Positions 31,608 through 45,835 are shown, counted from the first letter of the stretch. The stretch is 64,000 nt of DNA from Tetrapisispora phaffii CBS 4417 (GCF_000236905.1 NC_016521.1:558001-622000), one strand, 5' to 3'. A program made the numbers and translations. The notes: generated by a model from the sequence alone, not told the origin.

Positions 31608-34072
31608 GGAGAAAATAACCGCCAACTACTTTATCTAATGGAGCCTTAGATATCTACTATCAATTAAAAATAACATTGAAATCAATTTCAAAATCATTTA
31701 ACAGGTAATAATCATTGAGAATTTAGTTATACATTTCCGGTAACATATAACTTAAACGGCAATCATAAACATTTGTATCAATCAAAGCTATACGATGTAA
31801 AATTTTTTATGTCAATAAATTCCGATGATTATATTATTTCACCTTCTTTCAAAACCATAGTTTAAAAGATATACCTGTACGTGAAATTAGCATGAACTCT
31901 TAGGTAAAAGAGATGCCATACGAGAAATGACATTTTTGTTCCTTTTACGAACGACACATATTTTGGAACTTTGCTGAACGATATTTTATTTTCTACTTTT
32001 TTGAAAAAAATCATGGCGTTGAACCTCGTGAATGTGTCCCTCGTAAAAAGGCCACACATGCCTTGATATTTTTAGCAGGGCTACGGTTTAACAGCACGTT
32101 GAATAATGGATCTGAACATAGAAATTATTGAAGAACCGAGATATTTCTTTATGAGGTAAACTTTGGCTATAAAGCTAGTCATAGATATATTCTAGTCATC
32201 TAATGGAGTTATCAAAGTTATGTAGCATATGTAATGTCGTTCGTTTATATAATAATTTCAAGTAAACTGAAGCCCAGAGAAAAGTATCCGTTAAGATTTC
32301 TTCCAAGTTCCTCTTAAAAGGTTCATTGAACAGCCAACAAACCACAGTGCTTGAATAGTTACGAACACTCATAGCTCATAATAAGTTTACAAGCCTCTTT
32401 TTGATACGATAAGTGATCACACCTCCCCACACCAATTAATGGATAAGTATTGAGTGGGCGTTTTATATTTTCTTATACTCATTTCGCAAGCGAGTTGCAT
32501 ATACATACCTGAATATACTCAATAGATAAATTAATACTATATTTAATGTACTAAATGAGACAATTAACAATGAAAACGCATATTGATTCAGGCAAATACA
32601 ACAACCACCAATAATTCGTAGTAGTTTGTATCGTTTGATGCTAGTGAAGTTTAGTCCCTGACGAGTGCAAGACATTTGAGAGTTGAATAAGATTCCAATT
32701 TCAATTACAATACAGTTGGTACTTATTAGAAATCACGTTCTGAAATTTCTTTACCATTCAATTACGTATTAACATCTAAGAACTGACACAATCCGCTGCC
32801 ATCGCCAGCAACAGTTCGTAAACGCTTTCAACAAAAACAATTCGCGAACTTAGATCCGGCAAATGAGCATACGATAACTTTCAAAACACTAAAATACACG
32901 TGTTGGCCAAGACAAGGGAAATTTGTCTGCAGGGTAGGAAATTCCGAAATCTGTTGGCTTAATTTATTCGTAGTAAAGGAAACCTCTTATATATTTAAGC
33001 ACTAGCAGCATATCACTATCAAACCGGAGCAAACTCCATAGTCGCCAATCTAATCGACACAACACAAAGGAGAAAATATAAACGTTGACTTCAAACACTC
33101 AATATATCAACGAGATCTTGTTACTATAAGCCAGAAGAGGCACTAATATTCTCACTTTTTCTTCATATCCAACATAAAATCTTTAATTTCTTGTCAGATC
33201 TCAAACTACTGCAATAATGATTCACCGAGATTCAAATTACCTTAAATACGACTGACTAAATTGCTTTTTGTATTTTCTTTGTGTAACGTTGAATTTTCCA
33301 ATAAATTATTTGAAAGCTGTACGACCATTTTAGAACAAAATAACTAAGATGGTGACGAAATAGAATGCAAAAAAAACAACGAGAAACAACAAACGAAGAC
33401 CGACCAGTTGAAAAAATAGAGAAAACAGGTAGTAGTGGTAACAACTCCCGAAGGGTTAAACGTGGCATATAACTTTTTTTACGTTATATTTGGAACTTGA
33501 ACGAGATGTGTCAAGTATTTTTCGTTTTAGTGTGTGTTTTTTTTTCAGTCAGCAAAATTTGTATTTCTGGATAAAGAGAGAAGATTTGAAAAATAACTGA
33601 AACATCTTTGTAGTTCTAGTTTCGTTTATGGAACTACGACTAATGTATAATATGTGTCCTTATACTCGTCTGAGAAAATTTATTTAGGGATCAATTAATC
33701 GATTAATCAGTGAATATAGACAGACAGACAGACATCTTCCCAACAGATATTGGTTGACACGCCTCGGTTAGGTTTGAGAATTTTGTTGTACGTATATATT
33801 GCAGTAAAATATTCTTATGGGGATGCCATACTTACATTGAATAGATACGTATATTTTTGAACTCGTATTAGTGCATTATTCAATTTATGATTATTTGGTT
33901 TTTCATATTTTGAAAAATTATATAAAAGTAAATTAAATATTATATACATAAGTATTCTTTTATTCCGTAATATTATAACTTGTTAATTTAGTCATCAATT
34001 TAATATATAATTCTAACTTATCTTTCATCAAAAAGATACCAATATAAACCAAGCCACTTTTCTACAAATAAA
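31608..34072. other. Large intergenic region before CUP9
   Basis: 2465 bp, the longest gene-free stretch here. Minus-strand frames of 65-70 codons (31862-32059, 32463-32675, 33256-33468) have no recognisable features. It contains a CACGTG E-box (~32896) and a (CAGA)4 run (~33718-33733). The long approach to a homeodomain repressor suggests an extended promoter, but no specific site can be proved. Confidence 0.55.
33718..33733 (+). repeat. (CAGA)4 microsatellite
   Basis: Short perfect tetranucleotide run upstream of CUP9. Confidence 0.8.
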
Positions 34073-34867
34073 ATGTTACACCCAAGCCGTCAACAACAAA
34101 ATGTTATTTTACCACCTATTAAGAGTTTAATCGACTCTTTAGATACTCAAGTAAACCCACAATCATACGATATAAATAGTATAAACAACGCACGTTTATC
34201 TGCTGTCACTCCATTGAATGCTACGTACAAAACATATGTACCTGAAAAGGCTTATTTATCTATTCCCTATTCAAACAACATACGATCCATACCTACTCCA
34301 ATCCCGTCGCCACATGCTTCTCCTCTATCATATCCAATTAGCGAAGACGACAATCAAATATTAAATGCTGCTGTTGCTATAAACTCAATTAACCAAAGTT
34401 TAAATAACGTTGTCACTTCTACTGTACCACAAACAAAGGTCGCAACTAAGACAAGTCGTACCAAAGCTCAAAAGAAGGTTAGATCCAAATCATTTTCTAC
34501 AATCAATACACAAACTACTAGTAAGACAAGCATTGGTAAAAGATCCAACTTACCAAAACAATCTGTCGATGTTCTAAATAAATGGCTATTAAATCATTTA
34601 GGCAACCCATACCCAACTCCAAAAGAAAAAGAAGAACTTTTGGAATTGACTGGTTTATCTAAGATTCAATTATCTAACTGGTTTATTAATGTGAGGAGAA
34701 GAAAGATCTTTAATGACTATTATAACTTAATCAATAAACATAACGGTGCTGATTCGGCTTCTTCTTCAAGTGATGAAGAATCTAGTCAAAATTTGACTTT
34801 ACCAGTCACAAGACGTAAGAAGTTAAGCGACAGATTAGAAGAACTTAAAAAATTAAATGAATTATAG
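34073..34867 (+). CDS. CUP9: TALE homeodomain transcription repressor Cup9
   Basis: 264 residues (S. cerevisiae Cup9 306). A TALE homeodomain occupies about 156-218: KRSNLPKQSVDVLNKWLLNH, the three-residue-extended loop with PYPTPKEKEEL, and recognition helix NWFINVRRRKIF. The C-terminus LPVTRRKKLSDRLEELKKL matches Cup9 and is absent from the paralogue Tos8. Cup9 represses PTR2 and so controls di/tripeptide import; it is destroyed by the Ubr1 N-degron pathway when peptides bind Ubr1. The N-terminal ~150 residues are Ser/Thr/Pro/Asn-rich. Confidence 0.9.
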   Translation: MLHPSRQQQNVILPPIKSLIDSLDTQVNPQSYDINSINNARLSAVTPLNATYKTYVPEKAYLSIPYSNNIRSIPTPIPSPHASPLSYPISEDDNQILNAAVAINSINQSLNNVVTSTVPQTKVATKTSRTKAQKKVRSKSFSTINTQTTSKTSIGKRSNLPKQSVDVLNKWLLNHLGNPYPTPKEKEELLELTGLSKIQLSNWFINVRRRKIFNDYYNLINKHNGADSASSSSDEESSQNLTLPVTRRKKLSDRLEELKKLNEL

Positions 34868-35943
34868 AGACGAAGGAAACTGTATATAGATAATAATGTA
34901 TAATTCTGAAATATATATTAGGCGTAATGGATACTTTGATAGACTGACTAGTCGATAACTATTAGAGATTTTTTAATTTCTTTAAGCTACTTTACTATAA
35001 ACTATAGAAAGTGATAAAATATGAAACTATCAATTACAACAAAGTATACTTTAGTTAATTTGAAATTAGTTACGAAAACAAACTGTAATGTTTGTCATTT
35101 CATCTTTCACTTCTAACAACTTTCCGTCGTTCTTAATCGTATTATAATCGTTTCTCGTTTAGATGCATGTCACCTAAAAATGTGTCAACGGCTAAACGTT
35201 CTCGGAAAAAAATAACAAGAAAAAGAAAAGAGGTAGATTTTTAATGGGTTTACACAGCAGAAGAAGAACGTGTAAAAGAAGAAGCGTAAGGTGATTGAGT
35301 TTTTTATCAACACAAACGGTGTTCCTGATACGACAGCATCCTAATAGACTTCCCTCAAAACGGGAATTTTGGTTGAGCGATAAGTACAGTTGAGATTTAA
35401 ACAATATGTATTTTTCATGGCACAAGCACAGCATAACATAACATAAAACAATAATAATTTATTTGTCACTTTTTGTACATTTTACGATAGTCGCAAGACA
35501 ACCCAATCTAATAATGATAGAAACCGTCGTTTGTGAAGCGAACTAGATTTTGGAATACGTGCACATCAGAATTTTGTCAATCACCACGACTTCTTGCATG
35601 AAACTTTGAAGAAAGATGTTAATTCTAAACATAAATAATTCACATAGTATTTACCGTCTATAAATACGAATTACCAATACACAATAAAATGTTCTTATAG
35701 AGAGAGACAGTTCATGGAACTAGAAGGAGGTAGCGTTGTCATTTTTAGAGTTATCTTCGTTGTCCGCATAGTAAATGTCGGGTTAACAGAACTGATAGCG
35801 TTAGCAAGACGGGCAGGGTTTGGATGTATTTAGGGCTCGCAGGGTCATATGTCGTGGGTAATTACTTTTATTTTCAGAAAAACTTGTTTTTAACAGATTT
35901 GGTGAGACAGGAAATATAGAAGTGCAGAACTACTAACAAGGAT

Positions 35944-35952
35944 AAAAATTTT
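35944..35952 (+). promoter_or_regulatory. RRPE element of PRP43
   Basis: AAAAATTTT, core of the ribosomal RNA processing element (Stb3), 15 bp before the PAC box. Confidence 0.65.
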
Positions 35953-35966
35953 AAATAAGGCGATAA

Positions 35967-35976
35967 GATGAGATGA
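35967..35976 (+). promoter_or_regulatory. PAC element of PRP43
   Basis: GATGAGATGA, the PAC core bound by Dot6/Tod6, 233 bp before the PRP43 ATG. The RRPE+PAC pairing in this order is the signature of the ribosome-biogenesis regulon, to which PRP43 belongs. Confidence 0.75.
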
Positions 35977-36188
35977 CTTTGAATAGCGAAAAATTATACA
36001 CACACATATAAACAGTTAAACAATATTATTATATTTTGATCTATCATATATAAATCTAGTTATTGTGAGTTTTATATCGTTATAGACTACTCGTATTTAT
36101 TGGGTTTTTACTTCTTTCTTTTAAGCTGAACTTAACATATACTACTACAGACCAGAAATTGTTAACCAATTCTGTTTTTTTAAAATAG

Positions 36189-38540
<2,352 letters not shown>

Positions 38541-38908
38541 TGAAATTTAGAACTAAGCACACATATTTCGTGGGATATATCAAATTTAGTGTATTCCTAT
38601 ATCTAAATAACTTCATTTTATAAACATAAACTACATCGAACTTCAATTAAATCTATATCATATTATAAATACACTCGTACCAAGTGATGTTCAATTTTTT
38701 TTAAACTATTTTTTTGGATTTATAATCGGAACAACGAAATTATTTAATATATAAGAGTAAGAGTAACAATCGTTATAATAATAATTTTCATAATAGTTAT
38801 TGATACTTTCAGTGATGCTTATAGACTTCAAGAAGACAAACTTCTATTTATTTGCGAAGAGATATCATATTCAAAGAAGTAACTATCAAAAACACATATA
38901 CCACGAAG
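38541..38908 (+). other. Intergenic region PRP43/NAB2
   Basis: 368 bp. In S. cerevisiae the small gene GPG1 (YGL121C) lies here; no equivalent ORF is visible. Confidence 0.65.
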
Positions 38909-40444
38909 ATGTCTGATGATAAAATTATTGAAAATATGAAAGTTATTGTGGCTGAAAAGCTAAACACATTACAAAACTTCAATGAAGATATAAATTATGT
39001 TGCCGAATATATCGTACTATTAATGTCAAATGGTGGTTCTGTAGAATCTATTGTACAAGAATTAACGACATTATTTGATTCTGTATCAACAGAAGTTTTA
39101 ACTGATGTCGTGCAAACGGCCTTTTTTGCCCTTGAAGCTATACAGCAAGGAGAACCAGTTGCAAATATTGTCGAAAAAATTAGAGGAGTTGCTCAAGCTA
39201 CTCAACCAACCACCCAAGAACAACCTCAACAACCTCAACAACCCCAACAGCCTCAACAACCAGAACAACCGTTATTTCCACAACAACCTGCTTCCAACAT
39301 ACCGCAACAACCGGCGGTTAGTCAAACTGCTGGTAATCAGGAATCTGTAACACCTGAAGTTAAGTCTGCGTTTTCGGATATTGTTTCAAGCATTCCTTCA
39401 GCTAGTGATGATATGGAAATTGTTTCTACTGGATTCGAATCACGTTTTAATAAATATGACAACGGTGTTAATAAACGTGGTCGTGGTGGTCGTAATACAC
39501 GTGGTGGCCGTGGTGCGTCAAGAAATGCCAGAGGTGGTCCAAATACAAGATTCAATCCGCTAGCAAAGGCTTTAGGTATGGAAGGAGATGGCTCAGCCAC
39601 CGTTATTCACCAAAAGAAGGAAGGTCGTTGTAAACTATTTCCTCATTGTCCACTAGGTAGATCTTGTCCCCACGCCCATCCAACCAAACCATGCCAGGAA
39701 TATCCAAACTGTCCAAAACTTCCAGGTACATGTGAATACTTACATCCTAATGAAGACGTTGAGTTAATGAAAGAAATTGAAAAGACTCGTGAAGAATTCC
39801 AAAAAAGAAAAGAAGCTATGATTGCGGCTAGAACTAAACCAGTCCAAACTGGTATCGTTCTATGTAAATTTGGTACTATTTGTTCGAATCCAATGTGCCC
39901 ATTTGGTCATCCAACACCAGCAAATGACGAAAACAAAGTTCTAGAGTTAATGTGGTGCCCAAACAACTTAAAATGTGAAGACACTGCATGTACCAAAGCA
40001 CATTCCTCTTTATCAAAAATTAAAAATATAACTCCAATGGGTGTTCCAAAAAGTGCTCCTCCTCCTGTCGAAAAGTCTTTAGAACAATGTAAATTTGGTG
40101 CTAAATGTACCAACAAACGTTGTAAATATAGACATGCTCGTTCTCCAGTTATGTGTCGTGATGGTAGCAACTGTACCAGAATTGATTGTTTGTTTAGTCA
40201 TCCAATAAATGAAGACTGTAGATTTGGCATGGAATGTAAAAATCCTCGTTGTTTGTTTAGACACCCTGAAGGATTTGTTCCTCCACAAGCTTCTGCTAAT
40301 GGTGCGACACCATTTGGAACACAGCCAGCTACAAGTGCCAGACAATTTGCATTACCGGAAGGTTCTGATATCAAACCTGCTCCTGCTCAAGAAGGACTAG
40401 TATCAATGCATGCTACTAACGATTTAGATGCTGATATGAACTAG
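38909..40444 (+). CDS. NAB2: Nuclear poly(A)-binding protein Nab2
   Basis: 511 residues from the ATG at 38909 (upstream in-frame extension starts with TTG). The N-terminal PWI-like fold, ~1-95, is the Mlp1/Gfd1 contact. A Gln/Pro run (QQPQQPQQPQQ) lies near 110-140. An RGG stretch (KRGRGGRNTRGGRGASRNAR) near 190-210 is the Kap104 import and Hmt1 methylation region. Seven CCCH zinc fingers follow, from CKLFPHCPLGRSCPHAH to CRFGMECKNPRCLFRH, the same number as in S. cerevisiae Nab2 (525). Nab2 binds poly(A), limits tail length and aids mRNA export. Confidence 0.97.
   Translation: MSDDKIIENMKVIVAEKLNTLQNFNEDINYVAEYIVLLMSNGGSVESIVQELTTLFDSVSTEVLTDVVQTAFFALEAIQQGEPVANIVEKIRGVAQATQPTTQEQPQQPQQPQQPQQPEQPLFPQQPASNIPQQPAVSQTAGNQESVTPEVKSAFSDIVSSIPSASDDMEIVSTGFESRFNKYDNGVNKRGRGGRNTRGGRGASRNARGGPNTRFNPLAKALGMEGDGSATVIHQKKEGRCKLFPHCPLGRSCPHAHPTKPCQEYPNCPKLPGTCEYLHPNEDVELMKEIEKTREEFQKRKEAMIAARTKPVQTGIVLCKFGTICSNPMCPFGHPTPANDENKVLELMWCPNNLKCEDTACTKAHSSLSKIKNITPMGVPKSAPPPVEKSLEQCKFGAKCTNKRCKYRHARSPVMCRDGSNCTRIDCLFSHPINEDCRFGMECKNPRCLFRHPEGFVPPQASANGATPFGTQPATSARQFALPEGSDIKPAPAQEGLVSMHATNDLDADMN
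39223..39285 (+). repeat. CAA/CCT-type codon repeat encoding Gln/Pro tract in NAB2
   Basis: Repeated CAACAACCT-like units encode QQP repeats. The tract lies between the PWI-like domain and the RGG box, where the S. cerevisiae protein is also Gln-rich and polymorphic. Confidence 0.8.
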
Positions 40445-40984
40445 ATTTTAAAATAAACGATACGTCACCTAGCCGTTTATTATATGTCTTTGATTGAATT
40501 GATATCAATTGGCCTCAATTGTTACGAATTATTTATCTAACTTTATTGAATTTTTATGTATATTTAAAAAAAAAACTAAGAAAAAAGAATCAAAAAATAT
40601 TTAAAAAAAAAGAAAAGTAGCATAATTATTTACTCATTTATTAGGCAATCTCTTGAATTCTATTAAAAACTTGCAACAGATCTAAACACATTCTTATTTA
40701 AATACATAAAAATATATTCCTTGACCTTGATGATAGTTCCCTCTAACAGAATGCTATTCATATATTATAGAAATAATATTCTTGTGAATCAACTTAATGC
40801 CATATTCAAATTTAATTAATCAGTATTAGTTGAATGTTATGGATCGAACTCTCAACCAACAGCACTATAAGTTCTTCTCTCACATTTGAATTCAACTTCA
40901 TATTATCTGAGTTTTAAAAAATGATTGTTGATATTAAAGTATGTAAAAATTTGTTATATGACTATATAAATTTAGTTACAACAC
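40445..40984. other. Convergent intergenic region NAB2/RPS2
   Basis: 540 bp with poly-A tracts (~40567-40615). A minus-strand GAGTTCGATCC near 40847-40857 resembles a tRNA T-arm start but lacks a pairing strand. No gene supported. Confidence 0.65.
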
Positions 40985-41749
40985 TTAGTATCTCTTCTTA
41001 GAAGCGACAGCATCATCAGCAAAGACATCTAATGGAGATAATGGTAATGGTTGTTCGGCCCATAAGTCTGGGGTCAAGAAACCGTAAGTGTTACCAATAG
41101 CAACGAAAGCAGCCTTTAAGGTGTTTTCTAGAGTTCTGGTAGAACCAGTAGATTGGGTGTAGACATCTTCAACACCAGCTAATTGCATTAATTTCTTAAC
41201 AGCTGGAGAAGCGACAATACCAGAACCTCTTGGAGCTGGGATTAATCTGACGGTGACAGAACCACACTTACCAGAAGTCTTGTTAGCTAAAGAATGTGGT
41301 TGACCTAAGTTAGAACCCCAGTAACCTCTTCTGATTGGAATAACAGATAACTTGGCAATGATGATACCAGCTCTGATGGCACCAGCGACTTCCTTAGCAG
41401 TCTTGATACCTAAACCAACATGACCGTTAGAGTCACCAACGACAACAACAGCCTTAAATCTGGTTCTTTGACCGGCTCTGGTTTGCTTTTGAACTGGCTT
41501 GATGTTCATAACTTCATCTTGTAAGTTTGGTAATAAAGTGTCAATGATTTGGAATTCCTTAACTGGTAAAGAGTGTAAGAAGATTTCTTCCATGCTGGTA
41601 ACCTTACCGGCCTTGACTAATCTACCTAACTTGGTAACTGGGACCCAACCCTTTTCTTCGACATTTCTGCCACCTCTTCTTTGTTGACGACCCTTGTTTC
41701 TACCACCGAAACCACCTCTTCTTTGTTGACCTTCTGGAGCAGCTGACAT
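40985..41749 (-). CDS. RPS2: 40S ribosomal protein uS5
   Basis: 254 residues, identical in length to S. cerevisiae Rps2. N-terminal RGG-like region ([20 protein letters not shown]) is the arginine-methylation segment. The double-stranded RNA-binding S5 domain ([11 protein letters not shown]...[19 protein letters not shown]) and C-terminal S5 domain ([19 protein letters not shown]) follow. uS5 lines the mRNA entry channel and affects decoding accuracy. Strong codon bias (GGT, AGA, TCC) fits very high expression. Intronless, as in S. cerevisiae. Convergent with NAB2 as in YGL122C-YGL123W. Confidence 0.99.
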   Translation of the reverse strand: MSAAPEGQQRRGGFGGRNKGRQQRRGGRNVEEKGWVPVTKLGRLVKAGKVTSMEEIFLHSLPVKEFQIIDTLLPNLQDEVMNIKPVQKQTRAGQRTRFKAVVVVGDSNGHVGLGIKTAKEVAGAIRAGIIIAKLSVIPIRRGYWGSNLGQPHSLANKTSGKCGSVTVRLIPAPRGSGIVASPAVKKLMQLAGVEDVYTQSTGSTRTLENTLKAAFVAIGNTYGFLTPDLWAEQPLPLSPLDVFADDAVASKKRY

Positions 41750-42300
41750 TTTTTAAAAGTTATTACTTAGTTTAATTCGTCGGAATGTAACAGGGAAAGT
41801 TGATGTAGGTAACTTTCAATCGACAATAAGAACTTTTCTAGTTGGTATATTTTAAGTAACAATCAAAAAGATGTAACAAAGTTTGAAACAAAGCAAGAAT
41901 AAGTTACAGATGATCAAAAATAAATGTATCAATACAATATATAATTAATAACATCTAGAAATACAGAGATAATAATAATTTATTTGAGTAAGCTTAATAT
42001 TGCTGTTTCACAGATTACAACGGAAGTAAATACAAAGATAGATTTAAGGTTAGAAGTTGTATATTAAATTGAAAAGTTTCACTATATAAAATTTCAAGAT
42101 GTTTGACGTTACATTATGCATACAATATTATTCATGAATAATTCATAAGAGTCCTAGCGATGACTTCGAAAAATTGAATAATTCATTTACTATCTGGTCA
42201 TTTCCGCGTCCTTTTTACCAAAATAACTTTTTATCAAAATTCTTTAAATTTTTTAAAGTTTTTCAAACACATAATTTGTTTCAAAAAATAATATTATTAC

Positions 42301-42317
42301 GCGCGGTGTACGGATTT
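42301..42317 (-). promoter_or_regulatory. Rap1-like site toward RPS2
   Basis: Reading the minus strand gives AAATCCGTACACC, one base off the Rap1 core in the conserved half, about 550 bp upstream of RPS2. Tentative. Confidence 0.35.
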
Positions 42318-42749
42318 AATATTAACATCTTTACATATCATTAAGCAATTCAGTCACTTCAAATTTTCTCAAAAATTATGATGATTTGATGTGAATGAGT
42401 AAAAGAGAATGTATCTTATAAATCGACTATTAAATACATTAACATCAGATATATATACATATGCAACATATGACTAGTTCTTACCAACTATAAGAAAGTA
42501 AAACTTGTATGTGTAAGATAACATATCACCTTTTTATTTGTGAGAGTCCCTTTGTGTAGAGGTGACGACATCGTTATTCTGAATTGAGTGAAGATCAATA
42601 TATCAATTATATAGATCATTGGCTCACTATGATCAGCTATTCTAAAGGATGTGATCATTAATACACTTTTAGCAGAATACTAGTTACATTACAGTTTATT
42701 AACTACTCCATTAATTGTTTTCTCTTATTATATAGCAGGTAATTCTACT

Positions 42750-42756
42750 TTACCCG
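42750..42756 (-). promoter_or_regulatory. Reb1 core site
   Basis: TTACCCG, 290 bp before the ROT2 start. Confidence 0.4.
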
Positions 42757-43045
42757 ATCTCATATATATAACAATATTAAAAGTGAACAAATATGTAAAC
42801 ATCCATACACCGCATAGTTGCGAATAGCGTATGCTTTTGCTAATTGATTATCTCTATTGTATTTTGTATTAACTTATAAAAGGGTATGAATCAATCGTGG
42901 AAAACTTGAATCATCATAAGTCACCATAAAGGGGATCACTACACTTGTCTTGACACGATATATATCCATATCACACACATTCATTCCATTAATATATCTT
43001 AAAAAAGGAAGCTTCAAGACAATTGGCATTTCAACAAAACAAAAT

Positions 43046-45835
43046 ATGCATATACATTTGCTACCATTGTGGTTCTTTATTATACAGATTATTCCTGTTT
43101 TAGGATTTACAGATTATTTACTGAAAACATGTGCACAATCAGGATTTTGCAATAGACATCGTTTTTATGAAGCTAATATTAAAGAGAGTAAGAACAGGTA
43201 CTATTCAGTCGATAAATCTTCAATTGAATACTACAAAGAAGAAAACACACATAAATATGTATTCAAAGCATCAATAATAAAAACTATTCCCAGACCTGAT
43301 GTTAACGATATTAAAGTCGAACTGCCGTTTACGTTGTCGTTTTTTGAAGATTTAACAAGTTTAAGGTTTACTATTGACGAAATAAGAACTAATAGGCTAA
43401 CCGAATTATTACCAGATTTTTTGAACACATATAGATATAATGAAACTTGGAAATGGGCATTTGATAGTGAATTCAATTTATATAATTCAGAATTAACTTA
43501 TAAGGAATCGAATTGGTTATCAAATGATATAATTACGATATTTAACGAAGATGAATCATTAAAAGTGGAGTTATATACAAATTCTTTTTTATTAAAGGTT
43601 TATTATGATAATAAGTTATCAATTGTCATTAATGAGGAACAGTTGCTTAATATAGAACATTTAAGATCAAAGGAGGAAAATTTCCAACAACTGTTGCCTG
43701 AAGAATCGTCATTCAATATGTTTGGTGATAACTTTGAGTACTCTAAAGCAGATAGCTTGAGGTTTGGTCCTGAATCAGTCGGTTTAGATTTTTCGTTTAT
43801 TGGCTACAAAAATGTTTTTGGAATTCCTGAACATGCTGATAGTTTAAGGTTAAAAGATACCAGTAAAACTGAACCATATCGTTTATTTAATGTCGATGTC
43901 TTTGAATACAATGTAGATTCAAAAATGCCTACGTATGGTACTATACCATTAATGATTGCTGCAAATCCAACATCATCCATTGGTGTTTTTTGGGTAAATG
44001 CTGCCGATACTTGGGTTGACATAAATTATAAAGAAGATAAAATAAGTTCCCACTGGATATCAGAAAATGGTATTGTCGATGTTGTATTATTATTTTCGAA
44101 ATCTGTAGCTGGTATTACTGAGCAATTTACAACATTGACTGGAAAACCCCAACTACCCTTACTATCAGCTATCGGTTATCATCAATGTAGATGGAATTAT
44201 AATGATGAAGCAGATGTTCTTAATGTTGACTCAGAGATGGACAAAGCACATATACCTTATGACTTTATTTGGTTAGATATAGAATATGCTGACAGTAGAC
44301 AATATTTTACATGGAAACCAAATTCATTTGCAACTCCTAAAAAGATGTTAAAAAAATTGGAGAACTTAGGGAGGCAGTTGGTTGTATTGCTCGATCCTCA
44401 TTTAAAAGTTGACTATTTTGCTAGTGATAAATGTATTGAAAACGGTGTTGCCATTAATGACAAAAACAACAAACCTTATATTGGTCATTGTTGGCCTGGG
44501 AAAGCAATTTGGATTGATGCTCTTAATCCACTGGGGAAAAAGATTTGGGATGGTCTAGTGACAGTTTTTGTTGATAAGGTAAAAAATTTACACATGTGGA
44601 ATGATATGAATGAGCCATCAATTTTTGATGGTCCTGAAACTACTGCTCCAAAGGATTTAATTCACTTTGGCGGATGGGAACATCGTTCAGTTCATAATAT
44701 ATATGGATTAAGTGTTCACGAGTCAACTTATGAGTCATTAAAATCTCTTAAATCAGATAGAGACCAGAGACCATTTTTGCTAACTAGAGCTTATTATGCT
44801 GGTTCTCAAAGATCTGCTGCTGTTTGGACAGGTGACAATGTTGCTAATTGGGATTATTTAAGAATATCAATCCCAATGGTTCTGACTAATAATATAGTCG
44901 GCTTCCCGTTTATTGGTGCAGATGTTGCTGGGTTTTCTGGAAATCCTGAGCCTGAACTGCTTGTACGTTGGTATCAAGCTGGTATCTGGTATCCATTTTT
45001 CAGAGCTCATGCTCATATAGATTCAAAAAGACGTGAGCCTTATTTATTTGATGAACCAATTAAATCTATTGTTCGTGATCTTATAGTTTTAAGGTATGCT
45101 TTATTACCTACATTGTATACGTCCTTTTACAATTCATACATTTCTGGTAGTCCAATAATGAAGCCTATGTTTTATGAGAAGCCAGAATTTGAAGAATTTT
45201 ATGATGTGGATGATCAATTTTACATTGGGGATTCTGGTTTGCTTACGAAGCCAGTAGTAGCACCTGAACAGACAACAGTAGATATGAAGTTCGCTCCAGG
45301 AATATATTATGATTATTTCACATTAGATCACTTTGTTATTAAAGGTAACTCTGTAATAGAGAAAACAATCGAAACTCCACTTGAAAAAAGTGCTGTTTTT
45401 ATCGAAGGTGGTCATATATTGACAAGAAAAGACAGATATAGAAGATCATCTCAATTAACGAAATATGATGCATACACGCTATTAATTTCTCCAAACTTGA
45501 ATGGATTTGCCAATGGAATTTTGTATGTGGATGATGGTATATCATTTGAATATCAGAATGGACAGTACGTTGTGTCCAATTTTACTTTCCAAGATAATAA
45601 AATAACAAATAAAGTTATTCATTCACCAGATGAACTAGCTTATGATGGTAACATGTCAATTTCGAAAATTATAATACCAATTGGTTCTGGAAAGGTGAAA
45701 TATAGTAACGTTGCAACAGTTAAAATGAATTCCAATAAAATTGTGGTTAATGTCAGCATATCTGATGATAAAAAATCTATAATAATCAATAACCCTTCAT
45801 TGTCAATTGATACAGATTGGGAATTGATTTTATGA
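43046..45835 (+). CDS. ROT2: ER glucosidase II catalytic (alpha) subunit
   Basis: 929 residues from the ATG at 43046 (a TTG-initiated extension upstream is dismissed because a signal peptide begins exactly here: MHIHLLPLWFFIIQIIPVLG). GH31 fold: FIWLDIEYAD and WNDMNEPSIF carry the catalytic residues, with the nucleophile Asp at about 520; FFRAHAHIDSKRREPY is the conserved downstream block. Glucosidase II trims the second and third glucose from N-glycans in the ER lumen and influences cell wall beta-1,6-glucan. It opens the inverted YBR229C-YBR215W block. S. cerevisiae Rot2 has 954 residues. Confidence 0.96.
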   Translation: MHIHLLPLWFFIIQIIPVLGFTDYLLKTCAQSGFCNRHRFYEANIKESKNRYYSVDKSSIEYYKEENTHKYVFKASIIKTIPRPDVNDIKVELPFTLSFFEDLTSLRFTIDEIRTNRLTELLPDFLNTYRYNETWKWAFDSEFNLYNSELTYKESNWLSNDIITIFNEDESLKVELYTNSFLLKVYYDNKLSIVINEEQLLNIEHLRSKEENFQQLLPEESSFNMFGDNFEYSKADSLRFGPESVGLDFSFIGYKNVFGIPEHADSLRLKDTSKTEPYRLFNVDVFEYNVDSKMPTYGTIPLMIAANPTSSIGVFWVNAADTWVDINYKEDKISSHWISENGIVDVVLLFSKSVAGITEQFTTLTGKPQLPLLSAIGYHQCRWNYNDEADVLNVDSEMDKAHIPYDFIWLDIEYADSRQYFTWKPNSFATPKKMLKKLENLGRQLVVLLDPHLKVDYFASDKCIENGVAINDKNNKPYIGHCWPGKAIWIDALNPLGKKIWDGLVTVFVDKVKNLHMWNDMNEPSIFDGPETTAPKDLIHFGGWEHRSVHNIYGLSVHESTYESLKSLKSDRDQRPFLLTRAYYAGSQRSAAVWTGDNVANWDYLRISIPMVLTNNIVGFPFIGADVAGFSGNPEPELLVRWYQAGIWYPFFRAHAHIDSKRREPYLFDEPIKSIVRDLIVLRYALLPTLYTSFYNSYISGSPIMKPMFYEKPEFEEFYDVDDQFYIGDSGLLTKPVVAPEQTTVDMKFAPGIYYDYFTLDHFVIKGNSVIEKTIETPLEKSAVFIEGGHILTRKDRYRRSSQLTKYDAYTLLISPNLNGFANGILYVDDGISFEYQNGQYVVSNFTFQDNKITNKVIHSPDELAYDGNMSISKIIIPIGSGKVKYSNVATVKMNSNKIVVNVSISDDKKSIIINNPSLSIDTDWELIL

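Larger units (their letters stand above)
41750..43045. other. Divergent intergenic region RPS2/ROT2
   Basis: 1296 bp. A Rap1-like site on the minus strand (42301-42317) could serve RPS2; a second Rap1-like site ACATCCATACACC (42799-42811) and a Reb1 core (42750-42756) are closer to ROT2. No gene. Confidence 0.6.

Noticed and set aside
40847..40890. Minus-strand GAGTTCGATCC resembling a tRNA T-arm
   Set aside because: The T-stem cannot pair, and no anticodon arm or acceptor stem is found. At best a tiny relic.
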